Assembly (NCBI GenBank): GCA_963819175.1
Contig: CAWFVJ010000013.1
Coordinates: 186,001-250,000 of the forward strand
Reading direction: 5' to 3'
Length of the DNA stretch: 64,000 nt
Source: CAWBRT01 sp963819175
Lineage (GTDB): Bacteria > Acidobacteriota > Terriglobia > Terriglobales > Acidobacteriaceae
Shown here: piece after piece, positions 9,325 to 17,677 of the stretch
Numbering within the stretch: the stretch's first letter is position 1
How the letters are laid out: each line of letters starts with the position of its first letter
Notes under the pieces: generated by a model
What the model was told of the DNA's origin: nothing
Databases searched by the model: none
Seen by the model: the letters and a program-made list of their open reading frames with translations, nothing else
Made by a program: the position numbers and the translations under genes

Positions 9325-10386
9325 GTGATCCGAACGAGAGTCATTCAGAATGCGGCGGAACTCCAAAGTGTGCGCGGCCTGTGGGAGCAACTTGCCCGCG
9401 ACGCGACAATCTTCCAGAGTTTTTGTTGGAACCAATTGGCCGCCTCCTGCTTCGCCCGCCGGGAGCAGCCGTACATCATCTGTTGCGAGTCCGATTCGGG
9501 AGCTGCGCTCGTTCCTGCCACCATTCGCCGCGATGGCTCGACGAGCCTGATGGGCGAAAGACTGTTCGACTATCGCGATGTCATGCACGCCGGGGACGAA
9601 GCAGTGTTGTCGCAGGCATGGCGGCGACTCTGCGATCTGAACCGCCCTTTCGAATTAACCGCTCTGCGCGGCGAGCAGAGCCACAGGCTCTGGCGGGGAG
9701 CACAGCCGCAGCCTTTCGCGCACGCTCCCTGCGTGCGCAGCCGCGATTTAAGCATGGTTACTACCGCCGGCGAGGCTTCGCCGATTTTCTGCCAGGACAG
9801 GTTCCTGACGATGCATTCCCGCCTCGGGCGGCATACCCGGCGCATCGCGAAACAGGCGGTCACCTTCAGACACCATGCGGGCAACGAACGGGAACTCGTA
9901 CGATTCATCTTCGAAACCAAAGGCAAGCAGGCAACGCCCTCGGAGAATCTTTTTCAGGATCGCGTGCGACGGCAATTCATGATGCGGATCGCTGCCGAAG
10001 AAGGGTCGCGCTGTGATGTGTACACCTACGAGACAAACAGCGAACTGGTTGCGGCGCTGGTCGCCTTCCGCGACGATGCCGTGCGCTATTGCTACACCAT
10101 CTATTACGACCCGCGATGGTCAGACTTTTCTCCGGGGCAGCTTCTGCTGTTTGAGGTAGCTGCGCGCTCGCTGGCCGAAGGGTTGGACTGCGATTTCATG
10201 ACCGGCGAGTATCCCTACAAGAATAGAGTGGCAACTGCCCGTGTGCCATTGTTCACCGTGAAAGTCGGGGTCGAGGCGCTTCCGGCGGTTTTCCCGTACA
10301 GTGAACTAGAGCAACGTCAAGCCGTACCCTCCGAGGCGGAGGTCGCAGCAAAAGGCGAGAAAGACGGCAACAGACCGGCTGCCTGA
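9325..10386 (+). CDS. CelD/BcsL-type GNAT-fold acyltransferase
   Basis: 353-residue protein resembling the acetyltransferase family often annotated as cellulose biosynthesis CelD (two fused GNAT-like halves). Visible family-style segments are LRGLWEQLARDATIFQSFCWNQLAAS-like N-terminus with FQS...W, the central LGRHTRRIAKQ helix, and the C-terminal YCYTIYYDPRWSDFSPGQLLLFEVAARSLAEGLDCDFMTGEYPYK, where YDP..SPG and DF..GE/YK are typical. Such enzymes transfer acyl groups in surface polysaccharide or lipid pathways; no biosynthetic neighbours help here. GTG start at 9325 has no strong ribosome site, so the start is tentative. Confidence 0.65.
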   Translation: MIRTRVIQNAAELQSVRGLWEQLARDATIFQSFCWNQLAASCFARREQPYIICCESDSGAALVPATIRRDGSTSLMGERLFDYRDVMHAGDEAVLSQAWRRLCDLNRPFELTALRGEQSHRLWRGAQPQPFAHAPCVRSRDLSMVTTAGEASPIFCQDRFLTMHSRLGRHTRRIAKQAVTFRHHAGNERELVRFIFETKGKQATPSENLFQDRVRRQFMMRIAAEEGSRCDVYTYETNSELVAALVAFRDDAVRYCYTIYYDPRWSDFSPGQLLLFEVAARSLAEGLDCDFMTGEYPYKNRVATARVPLFTVKVGVEALPAVFPYSELEQRQAVPSEAEVAAKGEKDGNRPAA

Positions 10387-10412
10387 GCCGCTTCTCCCGG
10401 ACCCCATGCTAG

Positions 10413-11099
10413 CTAGATAGTTTTCAAGAATCGCTTCGCCTGTTCCAACTGGGGAAACAGCTTCTCTTCCGCATGAAACTCAGGCCCGTGAACCGAGCGA
10501 CGGCTGCCACGCAGTTTGACGGGATGCTTGAGATGAAGCATTTCGTGATAGACCAGGTATTCAATTGCGTAGCGCGGCACGCGCGGGTGATCGAAGATGC
10601 GGCTGACCACTATGGCGTTATGGGCGGGATCGTAATGCCCCAGGCTGTTACGGGCGCGGGCGCTGCTCCACGACATCCGCGGACGCGCCAACAGGCCATG
10701 AAAAAAGCGCAGGTTGAGGTCTTCGAAAACGGCGTCCAGATCGTAGGTGCGCCCCTGCGGCGGCGCGAAACGTTTGCGTCCGCGAATCTGCCGCACGAGG
10801 TGCGCCTTCTGCTGCAGGTCGTAACTCGAAACGTAGCGCCGGTAGCGCGTGGCCTGGCCTGAGTCGATGGGCTTGCGGTATACCTTGGCCATCAGGATGT
10901 GGATGATGGCTCGCAGAACCGATTCCGGCGCTCCCTCCAGCATATCGGAGATGCGCAGCTTGAGCGTTCCCTCACGCAATCGAATGGTGTTATTGATGTT
11001 CGCGAACGGATAAAAGCGAACCTCGAAGGCGGGCATTTCAGCCCGAGGGCGAAGCTCGCGATAGGTTTCGCGCAAAATGGCTTCCAACTGAGGAGTCAA
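10413..11099 (-). CDS. SprT-like zinc metalloprotease domain protein
   Basis: 228 residues. The C-terminal half carries HEMLHLKH (about 185-192), a zinc HExxH motif, with a further candidate ligand in VHGPEFHAEE, and the preceding strands MSWSSARARNSLGHYDPAHNAIVVSRIFDHP typical of SprT/YgjP-type domains. The N-terminal half (FEVRFYPFANINNTIRLREGTLKLRISDML) looks like a partly duplicated substrate-binding sheet. Function in this family ranges from DNA-protein crosslink repair to unknown; no specific role is claimed. It is upstream of nothing in an obvious operon, with 45 bases to the next minus-strand gene. Confidence 0.75.
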   Translation of the reverse strand: MTPQLEAILRETYRELRPRAEMPAFEVRFYPFANINNTIRLREGTLKLRISDMLEGAPESVLRAIIHILMAKVYRKPIDSGQATRYRRYVSSYDLQQKAHLVRQIRGRKRFAPPQGRTYDLDAVFEDLNLRFFHGLLARPRMSWSSARARNSLGHYDPAHNAIVVSRIFDHPRVPRYAIEYLVYHEMLHLKHPVKLRGSRRSVHGPEFHAEEKLFPQLEQAKRFLKTI

Positions 11100-11144
11100 G
11101 GCACTTTCAATTTATCATGCGGCGGCGGAGCCCGGAGCGGTGTG

Positions 11145-11813
11145 CTACGGCTGCTTCTCCGGTTCCTCTTCCGGCTCCAGCAGTCGCTTGTAATACGACT
11201 TGCTGTTGTAGAGCGCAGCCACCGGATTGTGGCCCAGAACACGATCTTTGACGATCAACGTGGTGACCGGTGCCGTGGAGTACTTGATGAACAACGAATC
11301 GTGCCCGACGCAGAGGCCGACCAGCACATTCAGTTCGGTCTGTTGCTCATTGAGTAATTGAGCTTGCAGCACGGGATTGCACATCGCCTCGTATGCGTCT
11401 TTTTGCAGGCGTGCTTCTTCCACGAGGCCGATCTCGCGCTTGTCGACGGAGCCGACTTTGCAGCATACGGTGTAAGGCTCCAAGCCTTTGGCTCGGACGA
11501 TCTTGGCAAAGGTGCGCGCCTCTTCGATCAGCCCCCGGCAGGTGGCGATGCCGATGCGTTTGGCACCGATGCGCTTGGCAAAGAGAATCGTCTCTTCCAC
11601 CCGAGTCGCCTTGCAATAGTAGAAACCTTCGATTTCCGCAGCTGCACGCGCCATGCGGCCATCAAGATTATCGCCGCGCAGCAGCTCGACGATTGATGCC
11701 ACTTGTTGCGGATCGGCGGCTTCCGTCAAACAAAAGGGCGGCTTCTTTTTATCCTGACGATAGCAGCTGAGCGGGCCGCACTCCGCGCAACTCGGTTCGA
11801 CTGGTTTAGACAT
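11145..11813 (-). CDS. DUF1847-family cysteine-rich metal-binding protein
   Basis: 222 residues with an N-terminal cysteine cluster (CAECGPLSCYRQ) and further conserved cysteines (FYYCKATRVEE, IGIATCRGL, TVCCKVG, MCNPVLQA, VGLCVGHD). The pattern matches a small family of uncharacterised proteins (DUF1847) predicted to bind metal or FeS clusters and frequent in anaerobes. KYSTAPVTTLIVKDRVLGHNPVAALY near the C-terminus is also typical. The family's biochemistry is not known to me. ATG at 11813 lies 9 bases after GGGGAAAA. Confidence 0.75.
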   Translation of the reverse strand: MSKPVEPSCAECGPLSCYRQDKKKPPFCLTEAADPQQVASIVELLRGDNLDGRMARAAAEIEGFYYCKATRVEETILFAKRIGAKRIGIATCRGLIEEARTFAKIVRAKGLEPYTVCCKVGSVDKREIGLVEEARLQKDAYEAMCNPVLQAQLLNEQQTELNVLVGLCVGHDSLFIKYSTAPVTTLIVKDRVLGHNPVAALYNSKSYYKRLLEPEEEPEKQP

Positions 11814-12014
11814 ACGTTTTCCCCAATATATGAAGATTTACATCATGGCCAAGCCAAAAGCCGTGATGCTGAGCACAGCAGGCGAACACAATAGTCACAT
11901 TTTGGTATTATCTTTTTGCACTTGTGCGGAGTGACGGCCCTCACGCGTAGAGATTGTTGAACGCACGCTACAACGAAGGCAGTTTTCGCTGTGCGCGCGG
12001 GCTGCCAGGGAACC

Positions 12015-13289
12015 ATGACAATGTCTACGCCAAACCAACTTGATGATAATCGGCTGCCGAACAATGCGGGAGAGGCTCCTGTATTTGCCATCCTGGTCAC
12101 GATCGGCTTATGTCATCTCTTGAATGACATCATCGGGGGGCTGGTGCCCGCCCTTTATCCTCTTTTCAAGAGAAACTATAACCTTACTTTTTCGCAGATC
12201 GGGCTCATCACCCTGACGTATCAGATCACATCTTCTCTGTTGCAGCCCCTTGTGGGCCTGTACACCGATCGCCGTCCCAGGCCATATTCGCTGATGGCTG
12301 GAATGGCTGTTACCCTCGGCGGCTTAATCTGGCTTTCCCGCGCCAACAGCTTCCATACCCTTGTGGTCTCGGCGACCGCGGTGGGCGTAGGATCGGCAGT
12401 CTTTCATCCTGAAGCTTCGCGCGTGGCAAGGTTGGCCTCCGGCGGGCAACATGGGTTGGCGCAATCGATGTTCCAAGTGGGTGGGAATTTCGGATTCTCA
12501 CTCGGGCCGCTCCTGGCCGCCTTCATCGTGATAGGGCGCGGTCAGCAAAGTATTGCGTGGTTTTCGCTGGACGCGCTGCTGGCCATGATTCTGCTCTTCA
12601 TCATCGGACGCTGGTACAGGCGGACTGTATTTTCCCGAAAGAAGGCTCAGGCGGCTACGGCAACTCTTTCCTCGCCTCTGCCCCACAAGGAGGTCGTGTT
12701 TTCGCTCGCTATTCTGCTCGCGTTGATCTTTTCCAAGTACGTCTACATGTCGAGCATCACCAGTTATTACACGTTCTACCTGATCAGTAAGTTCCACTTG
12801 CCTGTACAGAACGCGCAGATCCATCTGTTCATCTTCCTTGTCTCGACCGGCGCCGGGATCATGATTGGCGGTCCGCTCGGTGACCGTATCGGCCGCAAAT
12901 ATGTTATCTGGGGTTCTATCATCGGGGTGCTCCCGTTCACCCTGATGCTGCCTTACGCCAATCTGTTCTGGACCGGCGTCCTTACTGTCTTGATCGGCTT
13001 GATCCTGTCTTCGGCATTTTCGGCGATTCTGGTCTATGCGCAGGAGTTGATTCCAGGGAAGGTTGGAACGGTCTCAGGGTTGTTCTTTGGCTTCGCCTTT
13101 GGCGTGGCGGGAGTGGCTGCCGCCATGCTGGGAAAGCTCGCCGATAAGACAAGCATCGATTTCGTCTATCGAACGTGTTCATTCATGCCGGCAATCGGCT
13201 TTCTAGCTTACTTCCTGCCAAATCTGGAACCAGGCAAATTGCGCCGTAATCATGCGCTTCCAGAGCAGGTGTATCCCGAAACCAATTAG
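12015..13289 (+). CDS. MFS transporter, fosmidomycin-resistance (Fsr)-like
   Basis: 424-residue, 12-helix major facilitator. The opening LVTIGLCHLLNDIIGGLVPALYPLFK and LIWLSRANSF, GVGSAVFHPEASRVARLASGG and QSMFQVGGNFGFSLGPLLAA are characteristic of the Fsr subfamily of drug:H+ antiporters, and GGPLGDRIGRK is the second-half MFS motif. It likely exports a small toxic compound; the real substrate is unknown. ATG at 12015 or 12021 (MTMSTPN) is likely, with CAGGGA just upstream. It is followed by the GlcG-like gene after about 100 bases. Confidence 0.85.
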   Translation: MTMSTPNQLDDNRLPNNAGEAPVFAILVTIGLCHLLNDIIGGLVPALYPLFKRNYNLTFSQIGLITLTYQITSSLLQPLVGLYTDRRPRPYSLMAGMAVTLGGLIWLSRANSFHTLVVSATAVGVGSAVFHPEASRVARLASGGQHGLAQSMFQVGGNFGFSLGPLLAAFIVIGRGQQSIAWFSLDALLAMILLFIIGRWYRRTVFSRKKAQAATATLSSPLPHKEVVFSLAILLALIFSKYVYMSSITSYYTFYLISKFHLPVQNAQIHLFIFLVSTGAGIMIGGPLGDRIGRKYVIWGSIIGVLPFTLMLPYANLFWTGVLTVLIGLILSSAFSAILVYAQELIPGKVGTVSGLFFGFAFGVAGVAAAMLGKLADKTSIDFVYRTCSFMPAIGFLAYFLPNLEPGKLRRNHALPEQVYPETN

Positions 13290-13391
13290 AAGAATTCCAG
13301 AGTAGGTTAGCCTTCATTTCGGGTAGCTGGCCTAACGCAGGCAATTCTCTTATGATTCTCGCTTAGCCACAACCGCACCAAGGAGCCAGCT

Positions 13392-13823
13392 ATGTCTTCG
13401 CAGGTCGCCTCGTCAAATATCTATGGGCCCTCTATCGGTTTGGACGCTGCCAAGAAGGCCGCGGCAGCGGCGCTCGCCGAAGCGCGCAAGAACAACTGGA
13501 CGATGGCGGTTGCCATCGTCGATCCCGGCGGGCATCTGGTTTACTACGAGAAGATGGACAATACGCAGCTTGGAGGCGCCAACGTTTCCGTCGATAAGGC
13601 CCGCTCGGCCGCGCTTTTCAAGCGCCCTACCAAAGTTTTGCAGGATATGCTCGCCGCCGGCGGTGCTGGCCTGCGCGTCCTTCGGCTGCGCGGGGCCATT
13701 CCGGTAGAGGGCGGCCTTCCACTGATCTCCGAAGGCAAGATCATCGGCGCGATTGGCCTCTCGGGTGACAGCAGCGAAAACGATGGCCGCTGTGCCCAGG
13801 CCGGCGTCGACACACTGAAATAA
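13392..13823 (+). CDS. GlcG/HbpS-like protein
   Basis: 143 residues, single GlcG/HbpS domain: LDAAKKAAAAALAEARKN helix, MAVAIVDPGGHLVYYEKMD strands, the SVDKARSAALFKRPTK helix and IPVEGGLPLISEGKIIGAIGLSG. Members bind haem or act as sensors or accessory proteins in glycolate or corrinoid pathways; most are of unknown role. The start has a clean AAGGAG seven bases before ATG. It may be transcribed with the upstream transporter gene, but a 100-base gap leaves this open. Confidence 0.85.
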   Translation: MSSQVASSNIYGPSIGLDAAKKAAAAALAEARKNNWTMAVAIVDPGGHLVYYEKMDNTQLGGANVSVDKARSAALFKRPTKVLQDMLAAGGAGLRVLRLRGAIPVEGGLPLISEGKIIGAIGLSGDSSENDGRCAQAGVDTLK

Positions 13824-14269
13824 GAAGAGGTGCCACCCCTCCGCTGCGAGTTAGCAGATGTGGAAGTGCGAGTGCGACGTTCATCCCCGGCGATGCGCGC
13901 TTGGACCCGCGCCGCCAGCGCTTCCCGGCGCCAGCAAGGTGCTGAAGACTCGCAGAGGAGTGCGATCCTGAGATCGCGCCAGGTTTGGCACGACTGAGGG
14001 ATTTGCTTTACCTTCCAGACGCAACTGCCCGCAATTATCTGTTCATCTTTTCAGCTTTGATTATGCGAGGTCCGATGGTATTGTCTACTCTTCCAAGCGT
14101 ACGGTACGAGTTTTAGACCAGCTTTCGGCAGACTGCAGCTCTGGTCAATGCGAAAGCGGACGAGTTTCATTGGGCCCATGCATAGCTTTGCGTCGATTTG
14201 TTTTGCAGATGATTTTGGCATTCCGGCAATTTCAGCCTCGCAGTTATCGAAAAGCATCGAAAGGGTCGC
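13824..14269. other. Intergenic region with decayed repeat
   Basis: 446 bases without a convincing gene. Around 13945-14020 the text (CTGAAGACTCGC...GATCCTGAGATCGCGCC...GACTGAGGGATTTGC) resembles a worn copy of the dispersed GTCATCCTGAGC repeat family. The remainder presumably holds the promoter of the downstream transporter; I see no clear -35/-10 pair. Confidence 0.4.
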
Positions 14270-15553
14270 ATGAGCATCAACAGTACAACGGTCTCAGCCC
14301 CTGCGCAAAAGCCGGCGCATATGTTCCAACTCATAGCCGCCGCGTCGATCGGCAACGCCCTCGAATGGTTTGACCTCCTCATCTACGGCTATTTCGCGGT
14401 CACCATCTCGCGGGTATTCTTTCCTTCGGCGAACGAATCCATGTCGTTGCTGATGGCGCTGGGCACGTTTGGCATATCGTATCTTGCGCGGCCGGTCGGG
14501 GCTATTTTTCTGGGAGCCTATGCTGACCGGGCCGGGCGCAAAGCATCCCTTCTGGTTTCCATCATTTTGATGATGATCGGCACTTTCCTCATGCTGATCA
14601 TGCCCAGCTATGCGTCAATCGGCATTCTGGCGCCGATCGCTGTGCTTGTGGCGCGCCTCATGCAAGGCTTTTCGGTCGGTGGCGAGTTCGGCAGCGCGAC
14701 GGCGTTCCTGGTGGAGCATGGCTCCGAGAGAAGAGGATTTTTCGCGAGTTGGCAATGGGCCAGCCAGGGTTTGGCCGCGCTGATCGCGTCGACCTTCGGA
14801 GTGGCACTGACCACGCTCCTGACAAGGTCGCAACTCGAGTCCTGGGGTTGGCGCACGCCGTATCTCTTCGGTCTGCTGATCGGGCCCGTGGGTCTTTACA
14901 TCCGGAATCGTGTAGCCGAAACGCCGGAGTTTCTCAGCATCAAGCCCACCCGAACGCCGGTGCACGACCTGGTGGTGAACCAGTGGGACCGCCTGCTTCT
15001 CGCCATAGGGGCGGTCATAGTTTCCACCAGTTCCAATTACCTGATCCTCTACGTGCCCACATACTCCGTCAAGTCATTGCACCTGCCGCAATCAACCGGC
15101 TTTGTGGCGACGCTGGTAGGCGCCTTCATACTGACCTTCGGAGCGCCAATGATCGGGCATTGGTCGGACAAGGTCGGACGTAGCCGGATTATGTTGGCGA
15201 CAACCCTGTTGTTTCTTTTTTCCGTTTATCCGCTTTTCAGTTTCCTGACGACTCACGCCTCGATGGCAACGCTCATCTTCGCGGTTGCTTGGTTGAGCCT
15301 CTTGAAAACTGGTTACAGCGGCGCGCTGCCAGCCTTCCTTGCCGAGTGCTTCCCCGCCCAAACCCGGGCCACCGGATTGTCACTCAGCTACAACATCGGC
15401 GTACCGCTTTTTGGCGGATTCGCACCGTTCTATATCGCTTCGCTGATCGCCCTGACGGGCAGCAATATGGCCCCAAGCTTTTACATAATCTTTACTGCGC
15501 TGCTCGGCCTTGTTGCCTTGCTCATCGCGCGCGCGCGACTGCATCTCAAGTAG
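14270..15553 (+). CDS. MFS transporter, metabolite:H+ symporter (MHS) family
   Basis: 427 residues, about 12 helices. The start AAASIGNALEWFDLLIYGYFAV, the DRAGRK loop between helices 2 and 3, RLMQGFSVGGEFGSATAFLVE, and ESWGWRTPYLFGLLIGPVGLYIRNRVAETPEF are signatures of the MHS family (citrate, alpha-ketoglutarate, proline/betaine, shikimate importers). The substrate is probably an organic acid or osmolyte. GAAAGGG precedes the ATG. A sharp hairpin 42 bases downstream belongs to the convergent gene. Confidence 0.9.
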   Translation: MSINSTTVSAPAQKPAHMFQLIAAASIGNALEWFDLLIYGYFAVTISRVFFPSANESMSLLMALGTFGISYLARPVGAIFLGAYADRAGRKASLLVSIILMMIGTFLMLIMPSYASIGILAPIAVLVARLMQGFSVGGEFGSATAFLVEHGSERRGFFASWQWASQGLAALIASTFGVALTTLLTRSQLESWGWRTPYLFGLLIGPVGLYIRNRVAETPEFLSIKPTRTPVHDLVVNQWDRLLLAIGAVIVSTSSNYLILYVPTYSVKSLHLPQSTGFVATLVGAFILTFGAPMIGHWSDKVGRSRIMLATTLLFLFSVYPLFSFLTTHASMATLIFAVAWLSLLKTGYSGALPAFLAECFPAQTRATGLSLSYNIGVPLFGGFAPFYIASLIALTGSNMAPSFYIIFTALLGLVALLIARARLHLK

Positions 15554-15594
15554 CACTCCAGAGCTGAACCCTCAGCCTTCGCTCCTAAACAACA

Positions 15595-15623
15595 AGCCCC
15601 TCAGTCCGATTGACTGAGGGGCT
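15595..15623 (-). terminator. Intrinsic terminator of the minus-strand Tyr/Pro-rich gene
   Basis: Perfect 12-bp stem AGCCCCTCAGTC / GACTGAGGGGCT with a 5-base loop. On the minus strand it is followed by TGTTGTTT, so it fits the gene ending at 15647. It may also stop the convergent transporter transcript. Confidence 0.75.
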
Positions 15624-15646
15624 CCACGAAACAACTTGATGCCAAG

Positions 15647-15955
15647 CTACCGCCGCCATCCGTACGGATGACGAACCGGATAGCCACGGTAAGCGTAAGC
15701 ATAGGGCCTTGGATACCACCGTGCGCCAACCACTACCGGCCCAGAATAGGCGTAAGGATAGACATATCCAGGAGCCACCGCCACATAGGGCGCCGGAGCA
15801 ACCACGTACGGGCGAACGCCTACGTAACCGTAGGGACGTGGAACGACGGGGCCCACGCCGATGCCAACTACAACCTGCGCGTTCGCCGTCGCCGGCGCCA
15901 CCAGCAATACAGCAACAACCAAGGCCAGTAAAGCGATTATCGTTTTCTTAAGCAT
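15647..15955 (-). CDS. Small secreted Tyr/Pro/Gly/Val-rich protein
   Basis: 102 residues. A textbook signal peptide (KKTIIALLALVVAVLLVAPA, cleavage likely after TANA) precedes a low-complexity mature part made of Pro-Tyr-Val-Ala repeats (VRPYVVAPAPYVAVAPGYVY) and ending in RHPYGWRR. Such proteins are common in acidobacterial and proteobacterial genomes; function is unknown. It has its own terminator downstream. About 170 bases upstream up to the next gene contain nothing else recognisable. Confidence 0.7.
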   Translation of the reverse strand: MLKKTIIALLALVVAVLLVAPATANAQVVVGIGVGPVVPRPYGYVGVRPYVVAPAPYVAVAPGYVYPYAYSGPVVVGARWYPRPYAYAYRGYPVRHPYGWRR

Positions 15956-16122
15956 TTGTCGAGCCCTCCGTCTCTGTATTTACGAAACCCCTTCCAACAG
16001 GAAAGTTGCTGTTGAAGAAGTTTTGAGTTTTTCAGCGGTTTGTTAGAGCGGCTTCGCAATAGCTGTGCCACGGAGGCGTCTTCACGGGGTAGGTCTTCGC
16101 GGGGCTGGTTTAAAATGGCCGG

Positions 16123-16578
16123 ATGAACTCATTCAGCACGAAACTCTCTCATGCCATAAGCTCAGCCGAAGCCATTCTTCAGCAGGTTAGCGAAGAGCAG
16201 AGCAGAAGACCGGTTTTGGCTGGCGGGTGGTCACCGAAGCAAGTTATAGGACATCTGATTGATTCGGCCTCGAATAATCATCAGCGTTTTGTGCGAGCCG
16301 CATTGCAGGGTTCGCTCGACTTTCCGGGCTATGAGCAGCAAGGCTGGGTGCGTGTTCAGGCGGTTGAAGAAGAGCCTTGGCCGCACCTCGTCGCACTGTG
16401 GGCAAGCTACAATCGCCACCTCGCCCATATCGTTGCCCACCTGCCTTCAGCCCAATTGGAAGCGGTTTGCCGCATCGGCTCCGGTGAGCCCGTGACCCTG
16501 CGGTTCCTGGTGGAAGACTATTTGCGCCATTTGCTGCATCACCTCACGCAACTCGGCGCCGTTGTTCCGGCACGTTAA
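16123..16578 (+). CDS. DinB-superfamily protein
   Basis: 151-residue four-helix DinB-like protein: GGWSPKQVIGHLIDSASNNHQRF provides the first His and the helix typical of the fold, and DYLRHLLHHLTQLG near the C-terminus gives the second ligand pair (HxxxH). DinB/YfiT-type proteins bind a divalent metal and many are thiol-dependent transferases, some using bacillithiol as cofactor; that is notable because a bshB1-like gene is in this window (40252), but the link is inference. A second DinB-type gene lies at 16982 on the opposite strand. Confidence 0.8.
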   Translation: MNSFSTKLSHAISSAEAILQQVSEEQSRRPVLAGGWSPKQVIGHLIDSASNNHQRFVRAALQGSLDFPGYEQQGWVRVQAVEEEPWPHLVALWASYNRHLAHIVAHLPSAQLEAVCRIGSGEPVTLRFLVEDYLRHLLHHLTQLGAVVPAR

Positions 16579-16622
16579 TCATAAGGTTGACTTGGGCCTG
16601 AATCCGCGAGGCGAGGTGGAGC

Positions 16623-16976
16623 ATGGTGGATTTATCCGTCGCAGATGGCATGTTGACTTTGCACGTCCGTGGAGCCGATCAGCTTTGGGCGTTCAAGAGT
16701 TCGCTGGAGATTCCCTTACAACACGTCGCGGGAATCAGGGCGGACAGCACGATAGCGCATGGCTGGTGGCACGGCATCAGGTTGCCCGGAACCAACATTC
16801 CCGGCGTGCTCACTGCCGGCACGTTTTATCAGCACGGCAAGCGGGTATTTTGGGACGTTCATAATCCCGACAACACAATTGTGATTGAGCTGAAAGACGA
16901 GAGGTATAACGAGCTGATTGTCGAAGTTGAAGATCCGAACCTGGCCGTCGAACTGGTTAAGACATCATTGCCCTAG
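16623..16976 (+). CDS. Conserved hypothetical protein (all-beta, PH-like style)
   Basis: 117 residues without signal or membrane segment. The pattern of short strands (LSVADGMLTLHV, LEIPLQHVAGIRAD, IPGVLTAGTFYQHGKRVFWDV, NTIVIELKDERYNELIVEVEDP) resembles small bacterial PH-like or SHOCT-adjacent proteins. I recognise the IPG...GTF...FWDV...IVIELK pattern as conserved, but know no function. It lies 45 bases after the DinB gene and may be co-transcribed. Confidence 0.6.
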   Translation: MVDLSVADGMLTLHVRGADQLWAFKSSLEIPLQHVAGIRADSTIAHGWWHGIRLPGTNIPGVLTAGTFYQHGKRVFWDVHNPDNTIVIELKDERYNELIVEVEDPNLAVELVKTSLP

Positions 16977-16981
16977 CCCGC

Positions 16982-17446
16982 TCAATGCTGACGAACAAGC
17001 TGCATGACAGCCAGCAAATGATGAGCCTCATGAAGGAGAAAGAACTCCAGCCACTGCGCCAGCGTCATTTCCCCAAACTTTGGATGAACCCCAATTCGCG
17101 AAAACTCCGCTGCTGAAAGAGAGTCAACGTCCTTCACCAACTGTGCGCGCAGCGAGCGCAAAGACGCCATAATCCCGGGCGTGGGCAACAGCATCCATTG
17201 CGGCCACTCTGCATCGTCTTCCGCCCGATAGCGCGGCAAACGTGGGCACTCTTCAGTTCTTATACGCTGCATTCGACTGAGGAACATCTCCTGATACCGC
17301 GCCAAGTGCGCCAGGTTTTCGCGTGCCGACCACTTCCCCGCTATCGGCCTATTGTCGAGTGCTGTCTCTGGCACTCCGGTGAGTAGGATCGGCAAGCAAT
17401 CAAGCTGCGTTCGCAAACGAGTCGCTGTAGTTTCAGGGGCATTCAT
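16982..17446 (-). CDS. DinB-family protein
   Basis: 154 residues. GKWSARENLAHLARYQEMFLSRM contains the first metal His, and the C-terminal LAQWLEFFLLHEAHHLLAVMQLVR gives HxxxH-like ligands (HEAHH), as in DinB_2 proteins. Likely a metal- and thiol-dependent enzyme of unknown substrate. It converges with the gene ending at 16976, with only five bases between stop codons. It is only distantly similar to the DinB protein at 16123, so they are not a recent duplication. Confidence 0.8.
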   Translation of the reverse strand: MNAPETTATRLRTQLDCLPILLTGVPETALDNRPIAGKWSARENLAHLARYQEMFLSRMQRIRTEECPRLPRYRAEDDAEWPQWMLLPTPGIMASLRSLRAQLVKDVDSLSAAEFSRIGVHPKFGEMTLAQWLEFFLLHEAHHLLAVMQLVRQH

Positions 17447-17677
17447 GACACGCTCACCTTACGATGTTACCGCAAGGCCGCCGTACGCCACTTCCTCGCT
17501 TACTTTTTTGCGGCCGGAAAAGCCTGCACACATGGGGCCTCACATCTCCGGCAAATCCCTGAATTCGCATTAGATAACCGCCTTTTCTGCGCGACGCCCG
17601 CCGCCGATTCCGTGTACCCGGTACAGCAGCTCTCGATTTGGGCAAACTCGCGCGAATCTCTGGCCATCTGATCTGCC